Assembly: GCA_039972875.1 (NCBI GenBank)
Contig: JBDWMA010000013.1
Location: 19,218-83,217, forward strand
Length of the DNA: 64,000 nucleotides
DNA from: Pseudoruegeria sp039972875
GTDB lineage: Bacteria > Pseudomonadota > Alphaproteobacteria > Rhodobacterales > Rhodobacteraceae
Direction of reading: 5' to 3'
Below the pieces are notes generated by a model, which saw only the letters and a list, made by a program, of their open reading frames with translations, was not told the origin of the DNA and did not search any database. Made by a program: the position numbers and the translations under genes. Of the stretch, positions 36,022 to 44,635 are shown one piece after another; position 1 is the first letter of the stretch; every line of letters begins with the position of its first letter.

Positions 36022-36092
36022 GTTACCCGTAACGTTACGCTAGCATTTGCTCAGAATGATAATAAGTCAATATGAAATGTTACCCGTAACGT
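36022..36092. promoter_or_regulatory. Two operator candidates of the second LacI regulator
   Basis: GTTACCCGTAACGT occurs at 36022-36035 and at 36079-36092, 57 bases apart (between five and six helical turns). The palindromic core is GTTACCCGTAAC. The copies lie between the divergent ATPase operon (35938) and LacI gene (36119), one near each start, so both could be controlled and looping is possible. The motif differs from the first LacI's GTTACCGGTCAC. Confidence 0.75.
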
Positions 36093-36118
36093 AAATTCTT
36101 GAAACCACACCTAACACT

Positions 36119-37144
36119 ATGAAAAATAATAAAATTAGCCTCGCTGAAGTCGCCCGTGCTGCCGGTGTGTCCAAAATGACCGCCAGCCGCGTTTTGCGTG
36201 ATGAAGGCGGGTTTTCTGAAAAAACACGCAGCAAAGTGATGGCTGAAGTAGACCGCCTTGGCTATCTTCCGAATCGTTTGGCAACGGTTTTCGCAGGCGA
36301 TAAAAAGTCCACTTTCGTGGGAGTGAGCATCCCTGAGCTCGGCAACGAAATCTTCGCTCAGCTCCTTGAGGGCATAGATCGCAAGCTTGGTGCGTTTGCT
36401 CACCAGACCGTGCTAGGGATGAGCGAACACGCTTTAGATCAAGAAGAGGCATGGATCGAAACCATGCTGTCTTGGCAGCCAGCTGGCCTCATCATTACGG
36501 GGCGATCTCATAGTTCACGGGCAATTCAACTCATCAAAGGATCTGGCGTTCCTGTTGTGGAAATTTGGGATTTTAACTCTAGCCCTCTCGACATGTGTGT
36601 TGGACTAAATCACTTCGACAGCGGTTACAGCATGGGACGCTACTTGAGCGGACTAGGGTACCAAAAGTTTGGTTATGTTGGCACGGCCCACGATATAGCA
36701 AATGCCGCCAACTCACGTTTATCCGGATATATTAAAGCCGCCCAAGACGCAGGAGCGACAGTCGAAAAACAACTTTTGCTGAAAGATGTTCCGGGGTTCT
36801 ACACCGGATTTTATGGCACTGAACAACTCTTGGCAGCTCATGGCGATGTCGAAGTCATCTTCTATCAGAACGACAACATGGCGGTTGGTGGCTATGAGTA
36901 TTGCCGCCGACAAGGATTAGAAATTCCACGAGATATTGGCATCGCAGGATGGGGAGATCTGCCGATCGCCTCAATCCAACCCTACCGGTTGACCTCTATT
37001 GCCGTTCCGCACTTGCGTATTGGACAACTTGCAGCTGAAATGCTGTTGGCGCAGATCAATCAACAACCGATCAAAAGAACACGAGATGTCGGTTTCAACC
37101 TCATTCCAGGCTCGACCGTTCGATTGCATGATGATGGCACTTGA
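36119..37144 (+). CDS. LacI-family transcriptional regulator (second)
   Basis: A protein of 341 residues. The helix-turn-helix is ISLAEVARAAGVSKMTASRV near residue 5-25, the hinge helix is LGYLPNRLATVF, and the sensor domain ends with PGSTVRL. It is divergent from the CUT2 gene run and lies 27 bases from an operator-like repeat. It probably represses the transporter genes until its sugar is present and also controls itself. Confidence 0.92.
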   Translation: MKNNKISLAEVARAAGVSKMTASRVLRDEGGFSEKTRSKVMAEVDRLGYLPNRLATVFAGDKKSTFVGVSIPELGNEIFAQLLEGIDRKLGAFAHQTVLGMSEHALDQEEAWIETMLSWQPAGLIITGRSHSSRAIQLIKGSGVPVVEIWDFNSSPLDMCVGLNHFDSGYSMGRYLSGLGYQKFGYVGTAHDIANAANSRLSGYIKAAQDAGATVEKQLLLKDVPGFYTGFYGTEQLLAAHGDVEVIFYQNDNMAVGGYEYCRRQGLEIPRDIGIAGWGDLPIASIQPYRLTSIAVPHLRIGQLAAEMLLAQINQQPIKRTRDVGFNLIPGSTVRLHDDGT

Positions 37145-37250
37145 TACCCGAACAGCCGATGACAGGTCCAATGCGAAGTACCTCTCACACGCCTCAAAGA
37201 ACCTCCGCCAGCACCTTCTAGCAAACCTAAAAGTCATAGCTCTCTAAAAC

Positions 37251-37926
37251 GTAGTGTCGCAAACTTTTGGGTGGAGCGAGATAAGGCTTGAGCTGGACAT
37301 AATTATCCCACGAGTGCGACGAACTGCGCAAAGCTGGACAGCCCTGTTTGGTCGAATTGCCTTTTGCGGATCATGTGCGCAACCTCGATGCCAACCAACG
37401 TCGCAGCTGCTGAATTGAACGATTTAAAAGTCTGCATGGGGCGTATGATCTTCTTTATGAAACGGTGGTCCTGTTCGATTATGTTATTGAGATATTTTAC
37501 CTGCGGAACCTCGATCAACCAACACCAGTTATGCATCACCAGCAGGCAATTCATGTTGAACAGACTGGCCGCGTTCGATCCGCATTTGTCGATCGCCCGG
37601 TAGAGATACGTCCATTCGCCAAGATCGACATGTGGGCCCCTTCCGGCGATGAACCTCATTGGCAATGACCACAGCGTATGTTTCGACCCACCGATTGAAG
37701 GTCGCGTGATCAACAGCGACGCCGCGCTCGGCCATGAGCCCTTCACGATCCCGGTAGGAGGCACCATAACGAGAGTAAAATAATCGCGTACAGGATCACG
37801 GACTTCGGGTAATGTGCGCCTTTGCAACTGATCAACGTCTCAATCGTGATATTGGTTTTGGAAGGCACATCCATTGGACCGGACTGTAGCGAAACGCAAC
37901 GGTAAATCAAGAGTTTGCGACACTAC
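37251..37926. mobile_element. Degenerate IS6-family element
   Basis: Inverted ends GTAGTGTCGCAAACTTT (37251-37267) and AGAGTTTGCGACACTAC (to 37926) match in 16 of 17 positions. In between, minus-strand frames give MAERGVAVDHATFNRWVETY (N-terminal helix-turn-helix, 37529-37735) and YLNNIIEQDHRFIKKIIRPM (C-terminal core with the last Glu). The two parts are in different frames. The body is 676 bases, shorter than a full IS6. No target duplication is visible. Confidence 0.85.
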
Positions 37927-38310
37927 CCGTGACAAAGCCATTCTACAACAACGAGAAAGGATCAAACGAAAAACACTCGAAACGCGACGCTTGCATCTCA
38001 GACAACGCGCCCCAGAATCAAACCAATCAGATGAGCCAAACGCTCTCTTCGTTTAGGCTGCCTTTGGTGCCAAGAACCCTAACGACGGACAGAATAGTTT
38101 TGACAAAAACCAAAAATTTTTACGCTGGCACAAACACCGAAACAACATTGATGAGAAACAATTGCGCTCCTGCCTCCGGGAAAGAATGTTCTGGACAGTT
38201 AAGCTTGCAACTTTTGCGTGCATTTTAGCAAGTATCGAGTAGGCTAATGTCATTTGTGAAGCGTTCGAGCACTGAGCTCTGAAAGTTCATTGAGACAAAA
38301 GGATACATCT
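37927..38310. other. No gene recognised; region before the catalase-like gene
   Basis: About 380 bases. A tiny frame at 38186 encodes about 18 residues like a signal peptide (MFWTVKLATFACILASIE) and then stops; it may be a scrap of a secreted-protein gene. The promoter of the 38311 operon must lie here. Confidence 0.4.
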
Positions 38311-39348
38311 ATGCGCCCCATTATAGAATCTCGGCTCGACACTTCTCATTCCGTCGATTGCAATGCCGACCCAATCCAATCGCTTGTGACGATGTTCGTG
38401 GACATGATTCAAAAAGGGCGCATCGAGGCGGGTCAATGCCCTGCCATGCGTCCGGTTTTTCTTAAACCCCATGGGGTGGCGCATGGAACGTTCACAATCC
38501 GCAATGACATTCCTGATGACCTTAAGGTTGGCCTCTTTGCAGGCACACAATACCCGATGTGGTTGCGATCATCGTCAGATACTTTGCCCTCGCGCTCCGA
38601 TTTCAAAACAACTATCGGATTTGGCCTCAAACTTTTTGACACGCCCACGCCAAAGATCTTTGGGTGTCGTGACGCCACAACCTTCGATTTCATCTTTCAG
38701 AACATGGATGTTTTCTTTGTTGATACAGCAAAAGACATGTGCGAATTCACCCAAGCCGGTGTCATTCATAAGGACTATGACCCATACCTGAAAGAGCACC
38801 CCAAGACTGCACAAATCCTCAATGATATGGCCAAACCCGTGGGTTCGGTTTTTGCGTCCCCATATTGGGCTATCCTGCCGTTCGCCCTAGGTCCCGATAC
38901 TTATGTAAAATATAAACTTGAACCTGAGCTAAGCGTCGATCCCCCGACCGAACAACCCTCTGACCCGACGTATCTGCACGCTGATTTCAAGAACAGATTG
39001 GCCAAAGGCCCGATAAGATTTCGCTTCATGATCCAGAAGCGAACTGATCCGGATACCATGCCGCTTGATCAGGCCACCGTCGCCTGGCCGGAGGTCGAAA
39101 GCCCGTTTGTGCATGTGGCTGACCTTGAACTGCCCAAGCAGGACACAGATGAATTAGGCCAGGACGCCTACGGCGAAAATCTCGCGTGGAACATCTGGCG
39201 TGTGACGGCAGACCATGCACCGCAAGGCTCCATCGCTGAGGCCCGGCGTGATGTCTATGCCGCGTCAGCGGACCTGCGTCGCAATGCCAACGGCATCCCC
39301 GATGGCGAACCATTTACGTATCGCCCCGCCACCATTTCGGAGTCCTGA
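38311..39348 (+). CDS. Catalase-family heme protein (y4iL-like), partner of the LodA-like oxidase
   Basis: I use the ATG at 38311, seven bases after AAAAGGA, giving 345 residues (an upstream TTG is possible). The N-terminal active-site His region is FLKPHGVAHGTFTI, and the distal region has FDFIFQNMDVFF. The proximal region SVFASPYWAILPFALGPDTYVKYKL resembles the catalase heme-tyrosine stretch in this divergent subfamily. It lies two bases ahead of the LodA-like oxidase, whose type makes hydrogen peroxide, so peroxide removal is the natural role. No signal peptide is seen. Confidence 0.8.
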   Translation: MRPIIESRLDTSHSVDCNADPIQSLVTMFVDMIQKGRIEAGQCPAMRPVFLKPHGVAHGTFTIRNDIPDDLKVGLFAGTQYPMWLRSSSDTLPSRSDFKTTIGFGLKLFDTPTPKIFGCRDATTFDFIFQNMDVFFVDTAKDMCEFTQAGVIHKDYDPYLKEHPKTAQILNDMAKPVGSVFASPYWAILPFALGPDTYVKYKLEPELSVDPPTEQPSDPTYLHADFKNRLAKGPIRFRFMIQKRTDPDTMPLDQATVAWPEVESPFVHVADLELPKQDTDELGQDAYGENLAWNIWRVTADHAPQGSIAEARRDVYAASADLRRNANGIPDGEPFTYRPATISES

Positions 39349-39350
39349 TT

Positions 39351-41300
39351 ATGACCGATACCACCATTGTAAGAGCCGCCATTCACCCAGCCATCGGCGT
39401 TGCGCGCGTAGGCGATGCAGACCGCGCATTCTTTGTCGGCCCAGAGGTCACAACAACACCCAACCAATCGGGGGCCTTTTACAGGGATGGCGACCACTTG
39501 AAACGTCAGGCCGCGAAATTCCGTATCTATGGATACAACGCCGTAGGCGATGTAGTGAGCGAGCTGGATGTTGACTCTGCCTTCATCACCTGGACGGTTG
39601 AACTGGCAAACCGAAAGGCCCAATGGTATCATTTCATCACCGCGATGGACATTCCAGAAACAAAGGACTTGCAGGTCAACCGACGTAATCAAGACCAGAC
39701 CACGCAAGCAGAACGGGATATGTTAGCGATAACGCCTGGTGAACGTTCGATCACGGGTATCTCTGTCTCCGGCGGTGCTGAACACACATTCGACACTGGC
39801 AGCTTCACCATCGGTACGAATAGCGTCAATAAAATTTACCTTGGCGAACTTCAAACGACCGAGCGCGGGCAGTTGCTGGTGCTTGGCGGGCGTGGCGTTT
39901 CAAAGTCTCTTACCGGTGCACCGCCTTTTGACCCTGCAGACCCTGATAGTTTCAACAATGCTGCGACCTGGTACGATGACATAGCCGACGGGCCCGTAAC
40001 GGCAAAGGTCAGCATCAATGGCCGCGAAATCCCGGTCGAGGGCGCGTGGGTCACAGTAGCGCCCCCAAACTACGCTCCGGACGTTATTGGCTGGCGGACC
40101 ATGTATGACATGCTTGTGGATACTTATGTTGCCGCAGGCACGCTACCTCTGCCTGCCACGACATCCTTCTCTAAAGACATCCTGCCGCAATTGAACCGCT
40201 TGTCGAACCTGCAATGGGTCAACAAGGGCTTTGCTACTATGTTTGGCGCTGGCGGCCCAATGGATTTTGGCGATCCCGCTTTGATGGCTCGGCTGGCCAA
40301 GGCGCCCGGTGCAGACGACACATGGCACGAACTCCGTCGGCAAATCCTGAATGCCTTTCGCCCTCACAACACGACCGTGAACGAACCGCGCATCTGGCCT
40401 TGGATTTACGGCGATGACTTTGGCGGAGACCTTGAAGCCGCCAGTCCAAGAACAATGCTGGCTCTGCCATCCATGCAGGAAATGCATCTGGAACGCTGGG
40501 CTGCAGGCAATTTTGTGGCTGATTGGGACCCCAACCATCAGCCGCCCTCCGCACTGTCCGATGTACCGCTCAAGGACCGACCGGCAATGCTTGATCAAGC
40601 CGCGTTGCACTACTGCCTTGCTGATGCGTTTCACCCGGGTTGCGAACTTACTTGGCCAATGCGGCACCCTACGTTGTATTCCGCACCGTTTCGCATTCGC
40701 CGTCGCGACAATGAAGACTATGAGGACTATGGCCCCAAGATGTCATCTTCCATCGCACTTTCACCTGACGGACCACTCTACGGACAGCGCGCGGGGGATT
40801 TGACCCGGTGGATGGGTTTGCCGTGGCAAGGTGATACAGCATATTGCCGATCAGGGTACGATCCGACCTTTGACCCCTACCTGCCAACTTTCTGGCCGGG
40901 GCGCGTGCCCAATCAAGTGCTGACAGAAGATGAATACCAAATCGTGATTGATCCGTCTCAGCCGCTCGCTGACCGATTGGCCGCTTTTAACCGTCGCGCC
41001 AGCTGGTACCGTTTCATTGATGAAGTCCAAGGAATCGCCAATCGAATGGACCGCATGATTGCAATTTTCGGCCAGCAAGGCATTGTAGAGCCACGTGACG
41101 GGGTTCACGATTTGCCCGACATGCCCGAAACGCTCTATGTGGAAACCGTGGCCCCGTCCCTTTCCGCCTCTGTGGAAAAGGCGGCGCGGCTCGCTACCTC
41201 CGATGCCGCACCAAGCCCACGCAACCGGTTGTTGCGCCAATCCGGCTGGAACACAGAAGAGCATCTAGCCGAAGCCCAAAATTTGCGACGCCGTAAGTGA
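39351..41300 (+). CDS. LodA/GoxA-like quinoprotein (CTQ) amino-acid oxidase
   Basis: A protein of 649 residues. Cys431 in FHPGCELTWPMRH and Trp492 in GLPWQGDTAYC are the residues expected to cross-link into cysteine tryptophylquinone; their 61-residue spacing is close to that in LodA. The N-terminus (IHPAIGVARVGDADRAFF) is the family hallmark. LodA oxidises L-lysine and GoxA oxidises glycine, releasing ammonia and hydrogen peroxide. Which amino acid is used here is not determinable. The next gene supplies the maturation flavoprotein. Confidence 0.92.
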   Translation: MTDTTIVRAAIHPAIGVARVGDADRAFFVGPEVTTTPNQSGAFYRDGDHLKRQAAKFRIYGYNAVGDVVSELDVDSAFITWTVELANRKAQWYHFITAMDIPETKDLQVNRRNQDQTTQAERDMLAITPGERSITGISVSGGAEHTFDTGSFTIGTNSVNKIYLGELQTTERGQLLVLGGRGVSKSLTGAPPFDPADPDSFNNAATWYDDIADGPVTAKVSINGREIPVEGAWVTVAPPNYAPDVIGWRTMYDMLVDTYVAAGTLPLPATTSFSKDILPQLNRLSNLQWVNKGFATMFGAGGPMDFGDPALMARLAKAPGADDTWHELRRQILNAFRPHNTTVNEPRIWPWIYGDDFGGDLEAASPRTMLALPSMQEMHLERWAAGNFVADWDPNHQPPSALSDVPLKDRPAMLDQAALHYCLADAFHPGCELTWPMRHPTLYSAPFRIRRRDNEDYEDYGPKMSSSIALSPDGPLYGQRAGDLTRWMGLPWQGDTAYCRSGYDPTFDPYLPTFWPGRVPNQVLTEDEYQIVIDPSQPLADRLAAFNRRASWYRFIDEVQGIANRMDRMIAIFGQQGIVEPRDGVHDLPDMPETLYVETVAPSLSASVEKAARLATSDAAPSPRNRLLRQSGWNTEEHLAEAQNLRRRK

Positions 41301-42316
41301 ACATGTTCGACGTTACTGTGATAGGCGCTGGACCAGCTGGCGCCATCGCGGCCACTCTTCTGGCTCGCCGTGGTCTCTCTGTCGCGATGTACGATCCCGA
41401 CAAACGGGCGGGCAAGCGCATTGGTGAAAGCCTGCCTGCCTTTGCTGCAAATTTGTTAGAACGTCATAGCCTACCTGGGCCATTGTCAGACAATAGACAT
41501 GCCCAGATCACTGGCACAATCTCAAAATGGGGCGGGCTGCGAACCGAAGAGAACGCACTGATGCGTTCAGGTGGGCAAGATTGGCGACTGGATCGCATTG
41601 CTTTTGATGCCGCGTTGAGGGCTGCAGCGGTTGCCGATGGCGTCGTCCACATCAAAAGTTTTGCTGAGAATGTGCAGCGGAGACGAAACGAATGGGTGAT
41701 CCACGACGATCAAAAAAGCGCCCGATCATCGTCTTGGCTAATCGATGCCACGGGACGTCGTGCCATGATTGCCCGCAAACATGGTGGATCCCGTCAAAGT
41801 CAACCATCTCAGGTGGCCATCTGGGCAGTCGGAGAGCCCCTGATGGGAACATCCACCGCCAAAACCTTGATCGAAACGCAGGGCGAAGGCTGGTGGTACG
41901 GCGCAGTTCTCCCCTCTGGACGCCCAATTGCAGCATACCACAGTCCAAGCGCCTGCGCGACTAAGATACGTAAGCAACCTGACATCTGGCATCGCCTTTT
42001 CAGGCGAACAGACATCCTATCCGACAAGTTATCGCCAAATGCATTCATTGATGCGCAGCTCGACTTCACGGACGCGACGGGAATAGCCACAAACACCCCA
42101 GCTGGTCGCAATTGGCTCGCTTGTGGCGACGCGGCAGCTGCTTTTGATCCTATTGCATCTCAAGGATTATTGAACGCCATACGAACCGGCATTGCCGTAG
42201 CCGAAGTCGCCTCTGGAACCGGGACTCCCACCAACTACTGCTCAAAAATGCAAACTGTCTGGGAACAGTACTTAACGCACCATGAAATAATGCAAGTCCG
42301 TGCTGGGGCGAACTAG
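41297..42316 (+). CDS. LodB-like FAD-dependent maturation protein for the CTQ oxidase
   Basis: A protein of 339 residues overlapping the oxidase gene by four bases. The FAD motif is VIGAGPAGAIAATLLARRGL (about 8-27), with the second motif NWLACGDAAAAFDPIASQGL typical of halogenase-like flavoproteins. LodB is known to be needed to form the CTQ cofactor in LodA. The C-terminus (YLTHHEIMQVRAGAN) ends shortly before an IS6 end at 42347 and seems about 20-30 residues shorter than usual, so the tail may have been altered. Confidence 0.87.
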   Translation: MNMFDVTVIGAGPAGAIAATLLARRGLSVAMYDPDKRAGKRIGESLPAFAANLLERHSLPGPLSDNRHAQITGTISKWGGLRTEENALMRSGGQDWRLDRIAFDAALRAAAVADGVVHIKSFAENVQRRRNEWVIHDDQKSARSSSWLIDATGRRAMIARKHGGSRQSQPSQVAIWAVGEPLMGTSTAKTLIETQGEGWWYGAVLPSGRPIAAYHSPSACATKIRKQPDIWHRLFRRTDILSDKLSPNAFIDAQLDFTDATGIATNTPAGRNWLACGDAAAAFDPIASQGLLNAIRTGIAVAEVASGTGTPTNYCSKMQTVWEQYLTHHEIMQVRAGAN

Positions 42317-42346
42317 CTTACTTCGCACGGCATATGCTGCGCTCGG

Positions 42347-42800
42347 GGTTCTGTTGCAAAGTTTTAGAACATGTGTCTGCTTGGTAATCCGTGATCCTGT
42401 ACGCTGTGTTTTTCTATGTACGATATGCCGTTTCGTATCGTGATCTGGAGGAGATAATGGCGGAACGTGGCGCCGAAGTTGACCATGCAACGCTGAACAG
42501 TTGGGTGATATCCCTGATCGGACTTCCATCAACAAGAGCGGTGCCAATCTGGCGGGCCTGCAAAGTTTGAACGTTACCCTCAAATTCACGAGCGCGGGAC
42601 GGATTATCAACATTGTCCAGTCGAAATATCTCAACAATATTGTTGAACAGGACCATCGATTCATCACACGGCCAATGTTCGGCTTCAAGTCGTTCCATTC
42701 CACCGCCGCCACACGAGCTGGGAGCGAGGCCGCACACATGATCCGCAAGTTCCAAGCCGGTCAAACAGGGATCTCGCCCTTCATACAATTTGCTTCCCAC
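42347..42800 (+). pseudogene. IS6-family transposase remnant
   Basis: The terminal repeat GGTTCTGTTGCAAA is at 42347-42360. A frame then reads YVRYAVSYRDLEEIMAERGA and DHATLNSWV (N-terminal helix-turn-helix). After a deletion, another frame gives KSGANLAGLQSLNVTLKF and YLNNIVEQDHRFITRPMFGF (catalytic C-terminal part). The opposite terminal repeat is not found. This is a different IS6 subtype from the 43.3-kb copy. Confidence 0.85.
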
Positions 42801-42849
42801 ACAGAATATGGGTGTCCTGCGAAAGGCGTTCTTCAAACAACCGAAAATT

Positions 42850-43058
42850 TTACGACAAAACCACCACCCGAACATACCCATCAACCAATATGAAAAAGCG
42901 ATCTGCGGGTGCACCTTCGTCGTAGCGGCGCGACGTGACTTGGCTTGATCAAGGATCGTGCGGATGGCGCGCCGGTCCAATCTGGAAAACGGCGGCAAAT
43001 GCGTCAGCAGGCTTTCCTCCAGCTGTTACAGTGTTTTTTGGGGCGATACATCGTTCAT
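42850..43058 (-). pseudogene. Crp/Fnr-family regulator remnant
   Basis: From the ATG at 43058 the minus strand reads MNDVSPQKTL, a stop, then SLLTHLPPFSRLDRRAIRTI and DQAKSRR. After a single-base shift it reads YDEGAPADRFFILVDGYVRV. This is the N-terminal cyclic-nucleotide-binding-like domain of a Crp/Fnr protein. One nonsense codon, one frameshift and loss of the DNA-binding half make it a pseudogene. It is divergent to the broken pseudoazurin gene. Confidence 0.78.
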
Positions 43059-43152
43059 AGCAAGCGTTGTGCCACGTTGTTTTGGGAAAAGACTACAGAT
43101 TCCCGCCATTTCACATAGGAAGAACCGCAAAACAGTTTGTCCTAGAGCAAAG

Positions 43153-43166
43153 TTGCAAGGCGTCAA
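43153..43166. promoter_or_regulatory. Fnr/Dnr-like box upstream of the pseudoazurin remnant
   Basis: TTGCAAGGCGTCAA has the TTGnn-N4-nnCAA layout, with one perfect half (GTCAA) and one imperfect half. It lies 45 bases before the pseudoazurin ATG, a sensible activator distance. It fits the nearby Crp/Fnr remnant. Confidence 0.4.
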
Positions 43167-43211
43167 AAGGCTATGTTTCAGGTCAACAAATAACGCGATC
43201 TGAAAGGAAAA

Positions 43212-43307
43212 ATGATGATCCGCATTCTAGCAACCCGCCTCGCACTCGCGGCCCTCATGGGCGGTGCGGCACTTGCTGAAACCTTCGAAGTCCAAATGCT
43301 GAATAAA
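43212..43307 (+). pseudogene. Pseudoazurin gene, cut after 32 codons by an IS6 element
   Basis: The ATG at 43212, behind AAAGGAAA, starts a signal peptide (ILATRLALAALMGGAALA) followed by ETFEVQMLNK, the conserved first strand of pseudoazurin. The IS6 terminal repeat begins at the next base. The copper-binding C-terminal part is not found beyond the element, so the rest was deleted. Pseudoazurin is a periplasmic copper electron donor to nitrite reductase. Confidence 0.82.
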
Positions 43308-44126
43308 GGGGACTGTTGCATTAATCGTCTGATGCCGCCTTGGGGCGTTGCAGCTGTGCAGGATTATGCGGCTGCAAATAGCTGATAAATGAATTGGATT
43401 TCACCCTGAACGCCTGGTTGCTTGTGGTAGATATGGCGGCGTTTGATTGTTCTGATGATTTCTATGCCGCTCAAGGTTGCTTTGGCGGATCGCAGGGAGC
43501 GAAAGCTCTGGCGGTAGCCGAGCAATCGTTTCATGGCCGCGTGATCGCTCTCAACCCGATTGTTTCGATACTTTTTGTTGATATGCGTGATATGATCATA
43601 GTGCGGGTCATAACGGCGATTCATCTCTCGTAATACTTTGCGATAGGCCGGAGTTTTGTCTGTGCAGATCGAGACTGGCCGATGCAGATGTACGCGCTCA
43701 ATGGCCCTATTTAGGAAGGCCCTGGCGGCCGTTGTATCGCGCCGAGCGGTCAGGCTGAAATCGACCATCTGACCATGCGCATCAACGGCCCGCCATAGAT
43801 AGCGCCACCGCCCGCCGACGCGGATGTAGGTCTCGTCGACGTGCCAATCAACGCTGGCTCGGCGCAGATATCTCTCGGTCCTTTTGGTCAGTTCAGATCC
43901 GAACTTCTGAACCCAGCGATACACAGTTGATCAATCAACTGTAATGCTTCGCTCCGCCCGAAGATCAACGACATCCTGATAAGACAGTGGGTTTCGCAGG
44001 TACCACCGGACGGCACAATGGATGATATCACGCGGGAAACGGTGGTGCTTGAACAGGGTCTTACGGGATATGTTCAACCTCAAAAGCCAAAATTGACCAA
44101 TTCGCCGGATTAATGCAACAGTCCCC
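43308..44126. mobile_element. Full-length IS6-family element with perfect 17-bp ends
   Basis: GGGGACTGTTGCATTAA (43308-43324) and TTAATGCAACAGTCCCC (44110-44126) are perfect inverted repeats enclosing 819 bases, normal for IS6. Flanks (TGAATAAA on the left, TTAAAATC on the right) do not form an 8-bp duplication. The element therefore marks a rearrangement breakpoint, consistent with loss of the remainder of the pseudoazurin gene. Confidence 0.93.
43364..44071 (-). pseudogene. IS6 transposase with an in-frame stop codon and lost start codon
   Basis: The frame encodes SRKTLFKHHRFPRDIIHCAV, LSYQDVVDLRAERSITVD, then TGA at 43931-43933, then STVYRWVQKFGSELTKRTER. The remainder is complete: WHVDETYIRVGG, the HDD-type core, and NNRVESDHAAMKRLLGYRQS with the last Glu. 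In the 55.6-kb copy the same position is CGA (Arg), so one base change made the stop. The expected ATG of MSRKP is ATA here (44069-44071). A GTG after the stop could start a shorter protein lacking the helix-turn-helix. Confidence 0.85.
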
Positions 44127-44635
44127 TTAAAATCATTCACCCATATAAAGCGTTGCAAAACCGTTCACTTTTAAGACGGATGCGATGTTTTCTTAGTTGT
44201 TAGAAAACAGAGTGTGAACGCCTTTGTTTTCGTTCTTCAGGGAGGAATCAACGTTTCTATGCGATAGCCGTAAAAGTTCCTGCATTTTTTACATTAACAT
44301 TGTCTGGAGATATTCGTTCAGAAATTAATTCGCAGAATTTTCCGAATGTATTCACTGTTTGAGTGAACAGGGTTGCAAATTCTGGGTGCCCGCTCCCGAA
44401 ATGCCTAAGTAAAGCCTCTATTCAAACGACCATCCAAGCAATCCATCCCTTAGAGGAAAGGGACTCACAGTCCAGTTTGAATGTGAGTGCATAACAAGTT
44501 TCACCTTACGTGTCATTGCACATCGGACCTTTCGGTCTAGGTTCCTCCGTAACCTCCTACGTATGTAGTCTTGTGGATATGAATCTACCGTCGTCCCAAC
44601 CTTCCCTCACTTAAATTTAGGAGGAGGATTGAAAA
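44127..44635. other. No gene recognised; AT-rich leader of the 819-residue protein gene
   Basis: About 510 bases of AT-rich sequence. No coding frame is convincing on either strand. A small hairpin (GGACC TTTC GGTCT) lies near 44524-44537. The final bases hold the very strong ribosome site AGGAGGAGG just before 44636. Confidence 0.5.

Noticed and set aside
37929..38228. 99-codon frame after the IS6 remnant
   Set aside because: Composition is unlike neighbouring proteins, there is no ribosome site and no family motif.
43298..44134. Target-site duplication around the full IS6 element
   Set aside because: The eight bases on each side (TGAATAAA and TTAAAATC) differ, so no duplication is present.
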